Positions 25,355-35,698 of a stretch of DNA of 43,402 nt are shown here, one piece after another. The notes under the pieces were generated by a model. The model did not search any database. It worked only from the letters and a program-made list of their open reading frames with translations, and was not told the origin of the DNA. A program made the position numbers and the translations under genes. Source of the DNA: an uncultured Flavobacteriaceae bacterium. GTDB lineage: Bacteria; Bacteroidota; Bacteroidia; Flavobacteriales; Flavobacteriaceae. The stretch is taken from NCBI GenBank assembly GCA_937773465.1, contig CALJVK010000002.1:1-43402 (forward strand). The letters run 5' to 3'. Numbering within the stretch: the stretch's first letter is position 1; each line of letters starts with the position of its first letter.

Positions 25355-27490
25355 ATGAAAAAAATATTTATTACATCTTTTTTAATATTTTCTCTTCTTT
25401 TCGTAAGCTGGAAATTTAGTGAAGTAAAGTTTGACGATCCAAATAAGGACAAGCTCCTAATAGAGTTACTCAAATATGTTCTAGATAAAGGACACTATCA
25501 ATCTCTTGATATAAATGATGAATTATCTAAAAAAGTATACAATAGTTACCTAGATATGATAGATCCTCAAAAGAAATATTTTTTGACCTCAGATTTAAGA
25601 GAATTTAAAAAATTCGAAAAACTAATTGATGATCAATGGCTTAGCTATGATTTAGCTTTTTTTAATTTAACCCACACTAGATTAATTCAAAGAATAAATG
25701 AGGTTGAAATGTTTTTACCTTCTTTGTTTAATTCAACATTTGAATTTGATATTGATGAAAATATAAATGTTGATTTCGAAAATTTAACCTTTTCAAAAAA
25801 CGACAAAGAGCGTAAAGAAAGATGGAGAAAACAATTAAAATTTTCAATGCTAGACCTTTATGATATAAAAATTTTAGATCAAGAAAAATCTATTAAATCT
25901 AATAAGGATTATGTTGTAAAATCAGAATCCCAACTTTTAAAGGAATCACTAAAAATAGTTAATGATAATATCAATGATATTTTTGATCTAATGAATGACA
26001 TTCAAAGAAAAGATTGGTTTTCAAATTATGTAAATTCATTTGTTTCTCAATATGACCCTCATACTACTTATTTCAAGCCTGAAGACAAAGATCGTTTCGA
26101 TGTTAACATTTCTGGAAGATTTGATGGAATTGGTGCAAGATTACAGAAGCGAGACGGAGGAATTGAAATTGTTCAAATTATTTTAGGCGGTCCACTTTGG
26201 AAAGATAAAAAAATTGAGGCCGGAGATGAAATAATTAAAGTCGGTGAACCTGGAAAAGACCCTATTAATGTTATTGGAATGAGAATAGATGATGCAATAA
26301 AATTAATAAAAGGCCCAAAAGGTACTATAGTTGAATTAACTGTTAGACGTAAAACTGACAATGAAATTAAAACCTTTCCAATTACAAGAGATGAAGTTGT
26401 TTTAGAAGAAAGCTATGCAAAATCTACATTAATAAACAAAGACAATAAAACTTTCGGTTTGATAACATTACCTAAGTTTTATGTTGATTTTAACGATTCA
26501 AAAGAGATAAACTGTGCAACTGATGTAAAAAACGAAATTATAAATTTAAAAAAAGAAGGAATTGAAGGGTTAGTTTTAGATTTAAGGAATAATGGTGGAG
26601 GTGCATTACAAACAGTTGTAGATATGACAGGTTTGTTTATAAAAACTGGACCGATAGTTCAAGTAAAATCTATTGGAAACAGAAAAAAAGTTTTATATGA
26701 CAAAGACCCTTCTTTACTTTGGGATGGACCATTAGTTATTTTAGTAAACCAGATGTCTGCCTCTGCATCAGAAATAATGGCTGCCGCTCTTCAAGATTAC
26801 GAAAGAGCTGTAGTTATTGGAAGTAATAATACATTTGGAAAAGGAACAGTTCAAAACGTATTGGATTTAAATAGGTTTTTATCAAATAGTGATTTCGATT
26901 TAGGTGCTTTAAAGATAACAACTGAAAAATTTTATAGAATAAATGGAGGATCAGTACAGCTAAAGGGAGTAGAAAGCGATATTGTAACACCTAACACATA
27001 TTCTCATATTGATATAGGTGAGGCAGATGAAAAAAATCCTTTAAAGTGGGATCAAATTGACAAAGCATCTTATAGGAAATGGGATGGATACTATAATCTT
27101 GAAAGTGTTATTAATGATTCTAAATTAAGAGTTTCTAAAAATGAATTATTTAATCTTATTGACCAAAATGCTAAATGGTTTTCAGAAAGAAGAGAAAATA
27201 AAAGTTATTCTTTAAATTATGATACTTTCAAAAATGAACAAAAGAAAAATAAATTAAAACTAAAAAAGTTTGATAAGGTTAAAGACTATAGTAATAATTT
27301 GATATTCAATCTTTTGAGTGATCAATCTTCAAACATTAAAGATACAGAGGAGTATAAAGAAAATCGAAAAAGATGGCACAATAGCTTGAAATCTGATATT
27401 TACGTGAACGAAAGTATTAATGTTTTATTAAATTTAAAGACAAAGAAAATCGAAAATAATAATAATAATATTTTAGCAAAAGCTGGTTGA
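25355..27490 (+). CDS. prc: Carboxy-terminal processing protease Prc (S41 family)
   Basis: A 711-residue periplasmic tail-specific protease with an N-terminal signal (IFITSFLIFSLLFVSW). Order: N-terminal helical domain, PDZ domain near residues 250-335 (FDGIGARLQKRDGGIEIV, IEAGDEIIKVGE), S41 core with LVLDLRNNGGGAL, catalytic Ser in NQMSASASEIM and Lys in FGKGTVQ, then the long Prc-type C-terminal region. It trims or degrades envelope proteins from the C-terminus. It is followed, with a one-base overlap (TGATG), by an ABC permease gene. Confidence 0.95.
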   Translation: MKKIFITSFLIFSLLFVSWKFSEVKFDDPNKDKLLIELLKYVLDKGHYQSLDINDELSKKVYNSYLDMIDPQKKYFLTSDLREFKKFEKLIDDQWLSYDLAFFNLTHTRLIQRINEVEMFLPSLFNSTFEFDIDENINVDFENLTFSKNDKERKERWRKQLKFSMLDLYDIKILDQEKSIKSNKDYVVKSESQLLKESLKIVNDNINDIFDLMNDIQRKDWFSNYVNSFVSQYDPHTTYFKPEDKDRFDVNISGRFDGIGARLQKRDGGIEIVQIILGGPLWKDKKIEAGDEIIKVGEPGKDPINVIGMRIDDAIKLIKGPKGTIVELTVRRKTDNEIKTFPITRDEVVLEESYAKSTLINKDNKTFGLITLPKFYVDFNDSKEINCATDVKNEIINLKKEGIEGLVLDLRNNGGGALQTVVDMTGLFIKTGPIVQVKSIGNRKKVLYDKDPSLLWDGPLVILVNQMSASASEIMAAALQDYERAVVIGSNNTFGKGTVQNVLDLNRFLSNSDFDLGALKITTEKFYRINGGSVQLKGVESDIVTPNTYSHIDIGEADEKNPLKWDQIDKASYRKWDGYYNLESVINDSKLRVSKNELFNLIDQNAKWFSERRENKSYSLNYDTFKNEQKKNKLKLKKFDKVKDYSNNLIFNLLSDQSSNIKDTEEYKENRKRWHNSLKSDIYVNESINVLLNLKTKKIENNNNNILAKAG

Positions 27491-28566
27491 TGAAATTGTT
27501 TAAAAACACAGAATATTCAAATAATATAGGTGTTTTTTTAAGTTTTTCTTTTATTTTATTTTGTCTTTTTATTTCTTTGTTTTCTTACGTATTTATTCCT
27601 GATAGTTCTAGATTTTCAAATCAGATGCATCTTCCGATTAACTCTAAATCACCTGGTTTTAAAGCAAGTTTTATTACAGTACCCAATACTGATGTTAATG
27701 ATCAATCTTTTTTAAGTAAATTATTTACAGGAAATAAATATCCTGATACTGAAATTTTGATTTCTGATTTTAAATTATCACAAAATAGTATAATATATTC
27801 TGATTTTTCAAATGATGGAAGCATAAAATCCATTCCATTCACCACTTTTCCTTCATCCCTGAGTCCGGACCAAATTATAAATAAATTTTTGATTAAAAGG
27901 TATTATTTGTTTGGTACAGATAATTATGGAAGAGATGTTTTCGGAAGAGTTATGTTAGGTACAAGAGTATCTATGTCTATTGGTATAATAGCAGTTTTAA
28001 TTTCTTTATTAATTGGTGTCTTTATCGGACTAATTAGCGGATATTATGGAGGTTTTGTTGATAGAATATTAATGATGGTAATTAATATTTTTTGGTCTAT
28101 TCCAACTCTTTTACTAGTCATTGCATTTTCATTAGCGCTTGGTAAAGGATTCTGGCAGGTGTATGTAGCTGTTGGTTTAACAATGTGGGTAGAAGTTGCT
28201 AGAGTAGTTAGAGGACAAGTTATATCAGAGAAAAACAAAGATTATATTACAGCAACTAAAGTTTTGGGATTTTCTGATATTAGAATTTTTTTCAACCATT
28301 TACTACCAAATATAATAGGCCCTATTTTAATTATATCAGCTGCAAATTTTGCTTCAGCTATTTTAATAGAAAGTGGATTAAGTTTTTTAGGAATTGGAAC
28401 TCAGCCACCTGTTCCAAGTTGGGGATCTATGATCAAAGATAATTATCAGTATATTATTTTGGGTAAAGCTTATCTTGCTATTATTCCAGGTACTGCTATA
28501 ATGTTGTTGGTTACAAGCTTTATGTTTTTAGGAAACAATTTAGAAGACTATTTTAAATCAGATTAA
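27490..28566 (+). CDS. OppC/DppC-like ABC transporter permease, solitary
   Basis: The start is ATG 27490, inside the prc stop; an in-frame TTG at 27487 is less likely. The 358-residue protein has one N-terminal helix, then an unusually long extracytoplasmic stretch (about residues 38-138) before the family motif FGTDNYGRDVFGR. Five more helices and the EAA loop (YITATKVLGFSDIRIFFNHL) that contacts the ATPase follow. No ATPase, partner permease or binding protein is adjacent. Peptide import is the family default, but the substrate is unknown. Confidence 0.87.
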   Translation: MKLFKNTEYSNNIGVFLSFSFILFCLFISLFSYVFIPDSSRFSNQMHLPINSKSPGFKASFITVPNTDVNDQSFLSKLFTGNKYPDTEILISDFKLSQNSIIYSDFSNDGSIKSIPFTTFPSSLSPDQIINKFLIKRYYLFGTDNYGRDVFGRVMLGTRVSMSIGIIAVLISLLIGVFIGLISGYYGGFVDRILMMVINIFWSIPTLLLVIAFSLALGKGFWQVYVAVGLTMWVEVARVVRGQVISEKNKDYITATKVLGFSDIRIFFNHLLPNIIGPILIISAANFASAILIESGLSFLGIGTQPPVPSWGSMIKDNYQYIILGKAYLAIIPGTAIMLLVTSFMFLGNNLEDYFKSD

Positions 28567-28567
28567 T

Positions 28568-29818
28568 TTACCACTTACTCGTTCTTTGTGAGTCAAGTTT
28601 TATATATATAGAAAAAAGCAAAACAAAAGCCATCAAACTAGATCCTCCATAGCTTAAAAATGGTAGTGGGATTCCAATTGTAGGAACCAGTCCTATTACC
28701 ATACCAATATTTATAAAAAAATGTGTAAATATTATAGTTACAGCTGAGTAAGAATAAATCTTACTAAACAAGTTCCTTTGAAGTTCTGCTCTTTTAGAAA
28801 TTCTTAGCATTAAGAAAGTATATAAAAGAATTATAAAAGAAGCTCCTAAAAACCCCCATTCTTCACCGACAGTTGAAAATATATAATCTGTATGTTGTTC
28901 GGGGACAAAATTACCTCTAGTTTGAGATCCTTTTAAGAAACCTTCACCAGTCAAACCTCCCGAGGCAAACGCTATTCTTGATTGATTTGAGTTATATCCA
29001 GTTCCTCGATCATCTTGAGTCATACCCATCACAATATTAAATCTATTTCTGTGACGTTCTTCGAATACATTATTGAATATAAAGTCAACAGAAAAAATGA
29101 ATACTGAGAAAATAAACCCATAAATAAATGTTTTTTTAATTAATTTTTTATTTTTCTTATTAAGAAAAAAAGAAATTAACATTGATATCAACAGGAATGT
29201 TATAATAATTTTTGGAGTTAATAGAATTGTCGCAAAAAACAATATTATAAATCCAACAAATAGATTCATGTATATTGAAGGGAGTCCTATTTTGTAAAAA
29301 ACTAAGATAAAGCTCAAGAAAATAATAATTGTTCCAGGATCTGGTTGAAGAATAATTAAAGTAATTGGAATTAAAATAATTAGAAATGAATAAAATTGAG
29401 TTTTAATAGTTTTAAGATTTGAATTAATATCACTTAAGTATTTTGCTAATGCAAGAGCAGTTATTGGTTTTGCAAATTCACTTGGTTGGATACTAAATCC
29501 ATTAAATTGATACCACGCTTGCGCACCATTAACCTCATTGCCAAAAATAAAAAGTCCAATTAAAGATAGAATTGAAATAACATAAAGAATACTTGAGTAT
29601 TTTGTAAAAAAGTTGACAGGAAGAATTTGAACAAACAGAAAAATAAATAAAGAAATAATTACAAAAAATAATTGCTTAGTGAAAGGGTTTAAAGAAAAAA
29701 TTGAATCCAATAAATAAGTTTGTGATGATGAAAAAATATTACCCAGTCCAAGAGCTATTAGTATACCAAGAATTAAAACGCTTAACCAATCTATTTTCTT
29801 TATGTTGACTTCACTCAT
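28568..29818 (-). CDS. rodA: RodA peptidoglycan glycosyltransferase (SEDS)
   Basis: Polymerises lipid II during cell elongation with PBP2. The 416-residue protein has about ten membrane helices. SEDS motifs are present: FNGFSIQPSEFAKP (central loop), QPDPGT, SRIAFASGGLTGEGFLKG, PEQHTDYIFSTVGEEWGFLG, and PLPFLSYGGSSL near the end. It overlaps mrdA by 8 bases and is the last gene of the rod-shape operon, ending one base from the convergent permease gene. Confidence 0.96.
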   Translation of the reverse strand: MSEVNIKKIDWLSVLILGILIALGLGNIFSSSQTYLLDSIFSLNPFTKQLFFVIISLFIFLFVQILPVNFFTKYSSILYVISILSLIGLFIFGNEVNGAQAWYQFNGFSIQPSEFAKPITALALAKYLSDINSNLKTIKTQFYSFLIILIPITLIILQPDPGTIIIFLSFILVFYKIGLPSIYMNLFVGFIILFFATILLTPKIIITFLLISMLISFFLNKKNKKLIKKTFIYGFIFSVFIFSVDFIFNNVFEERHRNRFNIVMGMTQDDRGTGYNSNQSRIAFASGGLTGEGFLKGSQTRGNFVPEQHTDYIFSTVGEEWGFLGASFIILLYTFLMLRISKRAELQRNLFSKIYSYSAVTIIFTHFFINIGMVIGLVPTIGIPLPFLSYGGSSLMAFVLLFSIYIKLDSQRTSKW

Positions 29819-31673
29819 TAATTGAAAAATTATTTTTTGTGTAAGGTTTTAAATATTCTTGCATCAGGTTTCCATTTAAAATATAATTTTCAAGATATTT
29901 TCTTTTGACTTCTTTTTTTAAATATTTCTCCATCATTAAACTTGCGATTGGAGCTGCCCATCTTGTTCCCCAATACCCATTTTCTATAAATACTGCAATA
30001 GCAATTTTAGGATTTTCTTTTGGAGCAAATCCAATAAATATTGAGTGATCAGTAAGTTGAGATCTTTTGCCTTTTATTTTAATAAAATTTTCAGCAGTTC
30101 CAGTTTTACCTACAACATCTATTCCATTTATTTTTGAATTTTGAGCAGTTCCTTTTTCAATTACATCAAACATTCCATCTATTATTTTTTTATAATGAAT
30201 TGCATTAATTGAAGTATATTTTTTTTCTGTGAATTTAAAATCAATTGAGTCATTACTGATTTTTTTTACTAAGTGAGGTGTTTTGTACCATCCTCTATTT
30301 GCAATTATTGCCGTAATATTTGCCAATTGGATTGGGGTTGTTAAAATTTCACCTTGTCCAATTCCGTTAGAAATAGTTGTTGCTGCTCTCCATCTGTTAT
30401 TTGGATACCATTTGTCATAATATTTTGAGTCTGGTATTAGTCCTGGTCTACCCAACGGATGATCATATCCTAAGTAATTTCCTAACCCAAAACTTTTAAC
30501 ATGATTATTCCATTTATTTATTCCATCTTTTGAATTAGAATATTTATTTAAAGTATTTTTATAGATAGTAGCAAAATAGGTGTTACAAGAATTGTAAATA
30601 GCTGTGTTTAAATCATTGCTAGTTCCTGGCTTACAGTGACATCTCATAAACCTATTCTTTGAATAATAATGCCCTTCGTTACATGAGATTCTAGTTTTAG
30701 ATGTTATAATATTTTCTTCTAAAGCTATAAGACCATTAATTAACTTAAAAGTTGATCCTGGAGGGTATTGTCCCTGCAATCCCCTGTCAAAAAGTGGTTT
30801 CCCAATTGTATCGTTTTTTAGTTTAATATAGTTTTTAGATCTGTCTCTTCCAATTAGTAAATTAGGATCAAAGCTTGGAGCGTTTATAAGAGACAGTATT
30901 TCACCGCTTTGTGGTTCAATTGCAATAATACTTCCAAATTTATTAATCATTAGTGAGTCGCCATAAACCTGAAGATCTAAGTCAATTGTTAAATTTATAT
31001 CCTTAGCAGATTTAAAAATTGTATCATAAATCCCATTTTTATACTTTCCTGTAATTCTATTGAAGTTGTCTTTTTGAAAATAGTTAACTCCTTTTACCCC
31101 CCTCAACTGTTCTTCATAAGCTTTTTCAATTCCTTGTCTTCCTATTAACTCACCTGATTCATAATAACTATTATCTTTAATTTCATAATCATTTACTTCA
31201 CTTATGTAGCCTAAAATATTTGAAGCTGAATTTAAACGATAATTTCTATTCGATTTTTTTATTACTGAAAAACCATTGTATTTCCATAATTTTTCTTGAA
31301 TTATAGCATAATCTTTTTTAGAAATTTGGGACAGAAAAACAGAGGGTTTAATTCTTGAATAATTTTTTGCTTTTTTTATTTTATCTAAAAACAGTTGTTT
31401 GTCAATTTTTAAAATTTTACAAAATTCAGTTGTATCAATTGATTTTAATTCTGAAGGAACTATCATTAAATCATAAAAGGGTTCATTTTCGACTAATAAT
31501 TTATCGTTTCTATCAAAAATATATCCTCTTTCAGGATAATTATAAACTTTCTCAACAGAATTTTTATTAGATAGTTTAACATCATCAATATTTATTAATT
31601 GAACCCAAAAAAGACGAATAATAAAAATTAATGAAGAAGAAATAATTAAAAATGGAAGAAGTTTATTTTTCAT
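29811..31673 (-). CDS. mrdA: Penicillin-binding protein 2 (elongation transpeptidase)
   Basis: Cross-links peptidoglycan in the elongasome. The start is ATG 31673 (MKNKLLPFLI, membrane anchor); a TTG two codons upstream is possible. The 620-residue protein has a PBP dimerisation domain (residues about 45-190) and a transpeptidase domain with SxxK in PPGSTFKLINGL, SxN in YNSCNTYF and KTG in VVGKTGTAEN. It overlaps mreD by 11 bases and rodA by 8, so the three are translated as a unit. Confidence 0.95.
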   Translation of the reverse strand: MKNKLLPFLIISSSLIFIIRLFWVQLINIDDVKLSNKNSVEKVYNYPERGYIFDRNDKLLVENEPFYDLMIVPSELKSIDTTEFCKILKIDKQLFLDKIKKAKNYSRIKPSVFLSQISKKDYAIIQEKLWKYNGFSVIKKSNRNYRLNSASNILGYISEVNDYEIKDNSYYESGELIGRQGIEKAYEEQLRGVKGVNYFQKDNFNRITGKYKNGIYDTIFKSAKDINLTIDLDLQVYGDSLMINKFGSIIAIEPQSGEILSLINAPSFDPNLLIGRDRSKNYIKLKNDTIGKPLFDRGLQGQYPPGSTFKLINGLIALEENIITSKTRISCNEGHYYSKNRFMRCHCKPGTSNDLNTAIYNSCNTYFATIYKNTLNKYSNSKDGINKWNNHVKSFGLGNYLGYDHPLGRPGLIPDSKYYDKWYPNNRWRAATTISNGIGQGEILTTPIQLANITAIIANRGWYKTPHLVKKISNDSIDFKFTEKKYTSINAIHYKKIIDGMFDVIEKGTAQNSKINGIDVVGKTGTAENFIKIKGKRSQLTDHSIFIGFAPKENPKIAIAVFIENGYWGTRWAAPIASLMMEKYLKKEVKRKYLENYILNGNLMQEYLKPYTKNNFSINE

Positions 31674-32184
31674 TTTCAATCATAATATAAATAAATGTTG
31701 AACAAAAAATTAAAGAAATTAATGATGTTATTAATGTCTTGAACATTATTAATGAAATGAATTCAAAACTGAAGGTTTCTAATGAAAAAAGAACTAAATG
31801 ATGAATTAAAATAATAGAAGATATGTATAAAAGTTTTTGAGAAAAAGTAGATTCTGAAACATAATTTTTAATTAGTTTAATTCCATGCGGATCATAAAAC
31901 GATCCAAATACAAAATTTAAAATATATGATCTTAAAAAAGCAATAGATAAACAAGCCGCAGTATTAATTCCTAAAGAATTTGAGTATAGGTCAAGTGCGA
32001 ATCCAAAAGCAAAACTAATTATCATAAATGTAATTTTTTCAACTTTTACTGGGAACGTAATGATAAAGACTAAGCAAACATAAGGGTCATAAGTATCAAA
32101 AAAATTAAAATTATTAAATATCAAACCCTGTAATAGCACTAAGAAAATGAATCTTTTAAAAATCAATAAATAGACATTAATCAT
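31663..32184 (-). CDS. mreD: Rod shape-determining protein MreD
   Basis: A 173-residue membrane protein with about five hydrophobic helices. Conservation is low, as is usual for MreD; DTYDPYVCLVFIITFPV and GFALDLYSNSLGINTAA are the best family-like parts. Identity rests largely on position between mreC and mrdA, with a one-base overlap to mreC (TAATG). Confidence 0.9.
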   Translation of the reverse strand: MINVYLLIFKRFIFLVLLQGLIFNNFNFFDTYDPYVCLVFIITFPVKVEKITFMIISFAFGFALDLYSNSLGINTAACLSIAFLRSYILNFVFGSFYDPHGIKLIKNYVSESTFSQKLLYISSIILIHHLVLFSLETFSFEFISLIMFKTLITSLISLIFCSTFIYIMIENEK

Positions 32185-33041
32185 TATTTTTTTACTTTTT
32201 GAAATTCTTCTCTATTTAAACTTTCAATTATATATACGTTGTTTAAATTACTCATATCAGTATTTAATTTGACTTTAATATTCAAGTAATTTTCTCTAGA
32301 TTCATATTTAAAAGCATCATTATTTCCTGATCTAACTGAGTATGAAGTCACTTGATTTTCGTGTTTTGATATTTTTGAAACAACTCCAATTTTGATTCCT
32401 TCAGGAAATATTAATGACATTCCCCCAGTTACTATCGAATCACCAATTTTAATTTTTGCTGTTTCAGGAATATCATTTAATTTTAAGTATTTCGTGCTTA
32501 ATCCATCCCATTCTAAAGTTCCGAAGTGAGATGTTTTTTTAATTTTTGCATTAATCTTTGTTTCAATATTTAAAATCGACATAATTGAAGAATAGTTTTT
32601 TGAAGTATAATTAACTATCCCTATAATTCCATCAGAATTGATTACTCCCATTTCATTTTTTAACCCGTCTTTAATCCCTTTATTAATAACTAATCTGTTT
32701 TTAAAAGATGATAAGTTATTAGAAATCACTTTTGCGTTTTTATATGAGAAATTTATATTAGTTAAGGAATCTAAACTTATATTTTTATTAATCTTTTCTA
32801 ATTGATTTTTAAGAAATAAATTTTCTTCTAATAGATTAGAATTGATTTTTTTTAATTCAAAATATTCGTTTAAATAATTGAAATTTTCTGTAGAATAATT
32901 TGCTATGCTATTAGAAAAAATTAAGACTTTAGATTTGTGAAAATAATTTGAATTGAATACAAGGGTTAATGAAAATATTAATAAAATCAAATACACTACA
33001 ACATCTTTTTTTCTTATTATGAAATCAATGATTTGCTGCAT
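32184..33041 (-). CDS. mreC: Rod shape-determining protein MreC
   Basis: A 285-residue bitopic protein: N-terminal membrane helix (VVYLILLIFSLTLVF), a coiled coil near residues 55-90 (YFELKKINSNLLEENLFLKN), then the MreC beta domain (KNRLVINKGIKDGLKNEMGV, GIIGIVN, GDSIVTGGMSLIFPEG IKIGVV). It links MreB filaments to PBP2 and RodA in the periplasm. It lies 9 bases after mreB. Confidence 0.95.
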   Translation of the reverse strand: MQQIIDFIIRKKDVVVYLILLIFSLTLVFNSNYFHKSKVLIFSNSIANYSTENFNYLNEYFELKKINSNLLEENLFLKNQLEKINKNISLDSLTNINFSYKNAKVISNNLSSFKNRLVINKGIKDGLKNEMGVINSDGIIGIVNYTSKNYSSIMSILNIETKINAKIKKTSHFGTLEWDGLSTKYLKLNDIPETAKIKIGDSIVTGGMSLIFPEGIKIGVVSKISKHENQVTSYSVRSGNNDAFKYESRENYLNIKVKLNTDMSNLNNVYIIESLNREEFQKVKK

Positions 33042-33050
33042 AACTAATAT

Positions 33051-34079
33051 CTATTTCACCAATACACTTTTATATCTTTCAATATTTTTTAATGTTATTC
33101 CTGTTCCTCTTACTACTGCTCTAAGCGGATCCTCTGCTATAAATACTGGTAAATCTGTTTTTTTTGAAAGTCTTTTATCCAGTCCTCTTAACATTGAGCC
33201 TCCACCAGCTAGATAAATCCCTGTATTGTAAATATCAGCTGCTAATTCAGGTGGCGTTTGAGAAAGTGTTTCCATTACTGAGTCTTCAATTCTTATAATT
33301 GACTTATCTAAGGCTTTGGCAATTTCTCTATAAGATATCATAGCTTCTTTAGGTTTCCCAGTCAACAAGTCTCTTCCTTGAACTGACATATCATCAGGCG
33401 GACTTTCTAGTTCTTCAGATGCTGATCCAATTGTAATTTTAATTTTTTCTGCAGTTCTCTCGCCTATAAATAGGTTGTGTTGTGTTCTCATGTAATATAT
33501 AATATCTCCAGTAAATACATCACCAGCTACTTTTACAGATTTATCACATACAATTCCCGATAATGCAATTACAGCTATTTCAGTAGTACCACCTCCAATG
33601 TCAACTATCATATTTCCCTTTGGCTGCATAATATCAACTCCAATTCCGATTGCTGCTGCCATTGGTTCGTGAATTAAATAAACTTCTTTTCCATTTACTC
33701 TTTCAGCTGATTCTCTGACTGCTCTCATCTCAACTTCAGTTATTCCTGATGGAATACAAATCACCATTTTTAGAGCAGGAGTAAAAAATCTTTTTTTAAG
33801 AGAAGGAATACTGTTGATTAATAAACTAATCATTTGTTCTGATGCATTAAAATCTGCTATAACACCGTCTTTAAGAGGTCTTACCGTTTTAATATTTTCA
33901 TGTGTCTTACCTTGCATAAGACTTGCTTCTTTTCCAACTGCAATTATTTTATCAGTTCTCTTATCAATTGCTACAATTGATGGACTGTCTACAACCACTT
34001 TATCATTATGAATAATAAGAGTGTTCGCTGTACCTAGATCTATCGCTATGGATTCAGTCCAAAAGTCAAAAAAAGCCAT
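33051..34079 (-). CDS. mreB: Actin-like rod-shape protein MreB
   Basis: A 342-residue bacterial actin that directs lateral wall growth. Nucleotide-binding motifs are clear: phosphate 1 AIDLGTANTLI, phosphate 2 MIVDIGGGTTEIAVIAL and adenosine loop GIYLAGGGSMLRGLDK. The HEPMAAAIG segment is also present. First gene of the mreBCD-mrdA-rodA operon, 32 bases after purH on the same strand, an order often seen in flavobacteria. Confidence 0.97.
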   Translation of the reverse strand: MAFFDFWTESIAIDLGTANTLIIHNDKVVVDSPSIVAIDKRTDKIIAVGKEASLMQGKTHENIKTVRPLKDGVIADFNASEQMISLLINSIPSLKKRFFTPALKMVICIPSGITEVEMRAVRESAERVNGKEVYLIHEPMAAAIGIGVDIMQPKGNMIVDIGGGTTEIAVIALSGIVCDKSVKVAGDVFTGDIIYYMRTQHNLFIGERTAEKIKITIGSASEELESPPDDMSVQGRDLLTGKPKEAMISYREIAKALDKSIIRIEDSVMETLSQTPPELAADIYNTGIYLAGGGSMLRGLDKRLSKKTDLPVFIAEDPLRAVVRGTGITLKNIERYKSVLVK

Positions 34080-34111
34080 AATTAAAAAGTTAAATTACAA
34101 GTTAATAAAAA

Positions 34112-35626
34112 TTAATGTTTAAAGTGTCGAGTTCCAGTTAAAACCATAGAAATATTATTTTTATTACAATATTCTATTGAAAGATCATCTTTAATTGAGC
34201 CTCCAGGTTGTATAACAGAACTAATTCCGCTTTTATGTGCTATTTCTACACAATCTGGGAAAGGAAAGAAAGCATCACTTGCCATAACTGAATTGTTTAA
34301 ATCAAATTTAAAATTATTTGATTTTTCAATAGCTTGTTTTAATGCATCAACTCTAGAAGTTTGTCCAGTTCCTGAACTTATTAATTGTAGATTCTTAGCT
34401 AAAACGATAGTATTTGATTTAGTATGCTTACAAATTTTTGAGGCAAATTCTAAATCTTTAATTTCTGATTTATTAGGTAATTTTTCTGTACATGTTTTGA
34501 AATTTACAACCGAATCTGTTAAGGTGTCTTTGTCTTGGGTAAGTACTCCGTTTAAGCAGGTCCTTAATTGTTGATTGTTTAAATCGGTAGTTTTTAAAAC
34601 TAGTAAAATTCTATTTTTCTTAGATTTTAATAACTTAATAGCTGATTCTTCAAAACTAGGCGCAATAACAACCTCACAAAAAAGCTTGTTAATTTCTTCA
34701 GCAGTATCAAAATCTATTATTTTATTAGAAATTAGAACACCACCAAAAGCAGAAACTGGATCACCTGCTAAAGCATCCTTATAGGCGCTTAAAAGCGTGT
34801 TTCTTGAAGCCAATCCACATGCATTATTATGCTTTAATATTGCAAATGTTGGGATATCGTTATAAAATTCTAGAATTAAATTTACAGCTGCGTCAACGTC
34901 AAGTAAATTATTATAAGAAAGCTCTTTTCCGTGTAATTGTTCAAACATTGAATTAAAGTCTCCATAAAAAGTTCCTTTTTGATGTGGATTTTCTCCATAG
35001 CGCAGTTCTTTTCCATTTTTATAGCTGGCTTTAAGAGAATTATTATCTTGATTGAAATAATTAAAAATAGCTGTATCGTAATGAGAAGAGACGTTGAAAG
35101 CTCTAATTGCAAAATTCTTTCTAGATTCTAAATTGATTTCACCATTGTTATCTAGTAAATGTAAAAAATCTGAATAATCGTCTTTAGAAGATACACACAT
35201 AACATCTTTAAAATTTTTTGCTGCAGCTCTAATCAAAGAAATCCCACCAATGTCAATCTTTTCAATAATATTTTCTTCGCTTTCATTTAATTTTACGGTT
35301 TCTTCAAAAGGATAAAGATCAACAATTACTAAATCAATATTTGGAATCTCAAAATTTTCAAGATCTCTAATGTCATCATTATTTTCGTTTCTATTTAAAA
35401 TACCTCCAAAAATTTTAGGATGAAGTGTCTTAACTCGACCGCCAAGAATTGATGGATATCCTGTAACATCTTCAACTTTAAAAACAGGAATCCCTATTTT
35501 TCTTAAATACAACTCAGTTCCTCCTGTAGAATATATTTTTACTCCAAGTTCATTTAATTTTTTTACGATTGGTTCTAATCCGTCTTTGTCAAAAACAGAA
35601 ATAAGGGCCGACTTTAATTTTAGCAT
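34112..35626 (-). CDS. purH: Bifunctional AICAR formyltransferase/IMP cyclohydrolase
   Basis: Catalyses the last two steps of purine synthesis to IMP. The N-terminal MGS-like domain carries LISVFDKDGLEPIV, YSTGGT and GGRVKTLHPKIFGGIL; the C-terminal AICARFT domain carries LRYGENPHQKG, AILKHNNACGLAS, SSGTGQTSRVDAL and ASDAFFPFPD. The 504 residues are full length with no break, and this is the last fully intact gene before the error-rich stretch. Confidence 0.96.
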   Translation of the reverse strand: MLKLKSALISVFDKDGLEPIVKKLNELGVKIYSTGGTELYLRKIGIPVFKVEDVTGYPSILGGRVKTLHPKIFGGILNRNENNDDIRDLENFEIPNIDLVIVDLYPFEETVKLNESEENIIEKIDIGGISLIRAAAKNFKDVMCVSSKDDYSDFLHLLDNNGEINLESRKNFAIRAFNVSSHYDTAIFNYFNQDNNSLKASYKNGKELRYGENPHQKGTFYGDFNSMFEQLHGKELSYNNLLDVDAAVNLILEFYNDIPTFAILKHNNACGLASRNTLLSAYKDALAGDPVSAFGGVLISNKIIDFDTAEEINKLFCEVVIAPSFEESAIKLLKSKKNRILLVLKTTDLNNQQLRTCLNGVLTQDKDTLTDSVVNFKTCTEKLPNKSEIKDLEFASKICKHTKSNTIVLAKNLQLISSGTGQTSRVDALKQAIEKSNNFKFDLNNSVMASDAFFPFPDCVEIAHKSGISSVIQPGGSIKDDLSIEYCNKNNISMVLTGTRHFKH

Positions 35627-35698
35627 ACTTTATTGGAAATAAATGTGTAATATAAAAGTAGTTTTTTTTAAAAAATAACAGAAGATTTTTATAAAAAT
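35627..35698 (-). promoter_or_regulatory. purH upstream region
   Basis: A 72-base AT-rich gap between the GAF gene stop and the purH start. On the minus strand TACTTTTA resembles a -7 box TAnnTTTG with one mismatch. Adjacent A/T runs could end the GAF transcript. No purine riboswitch-like fold was seen. Confidence 0.3.
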
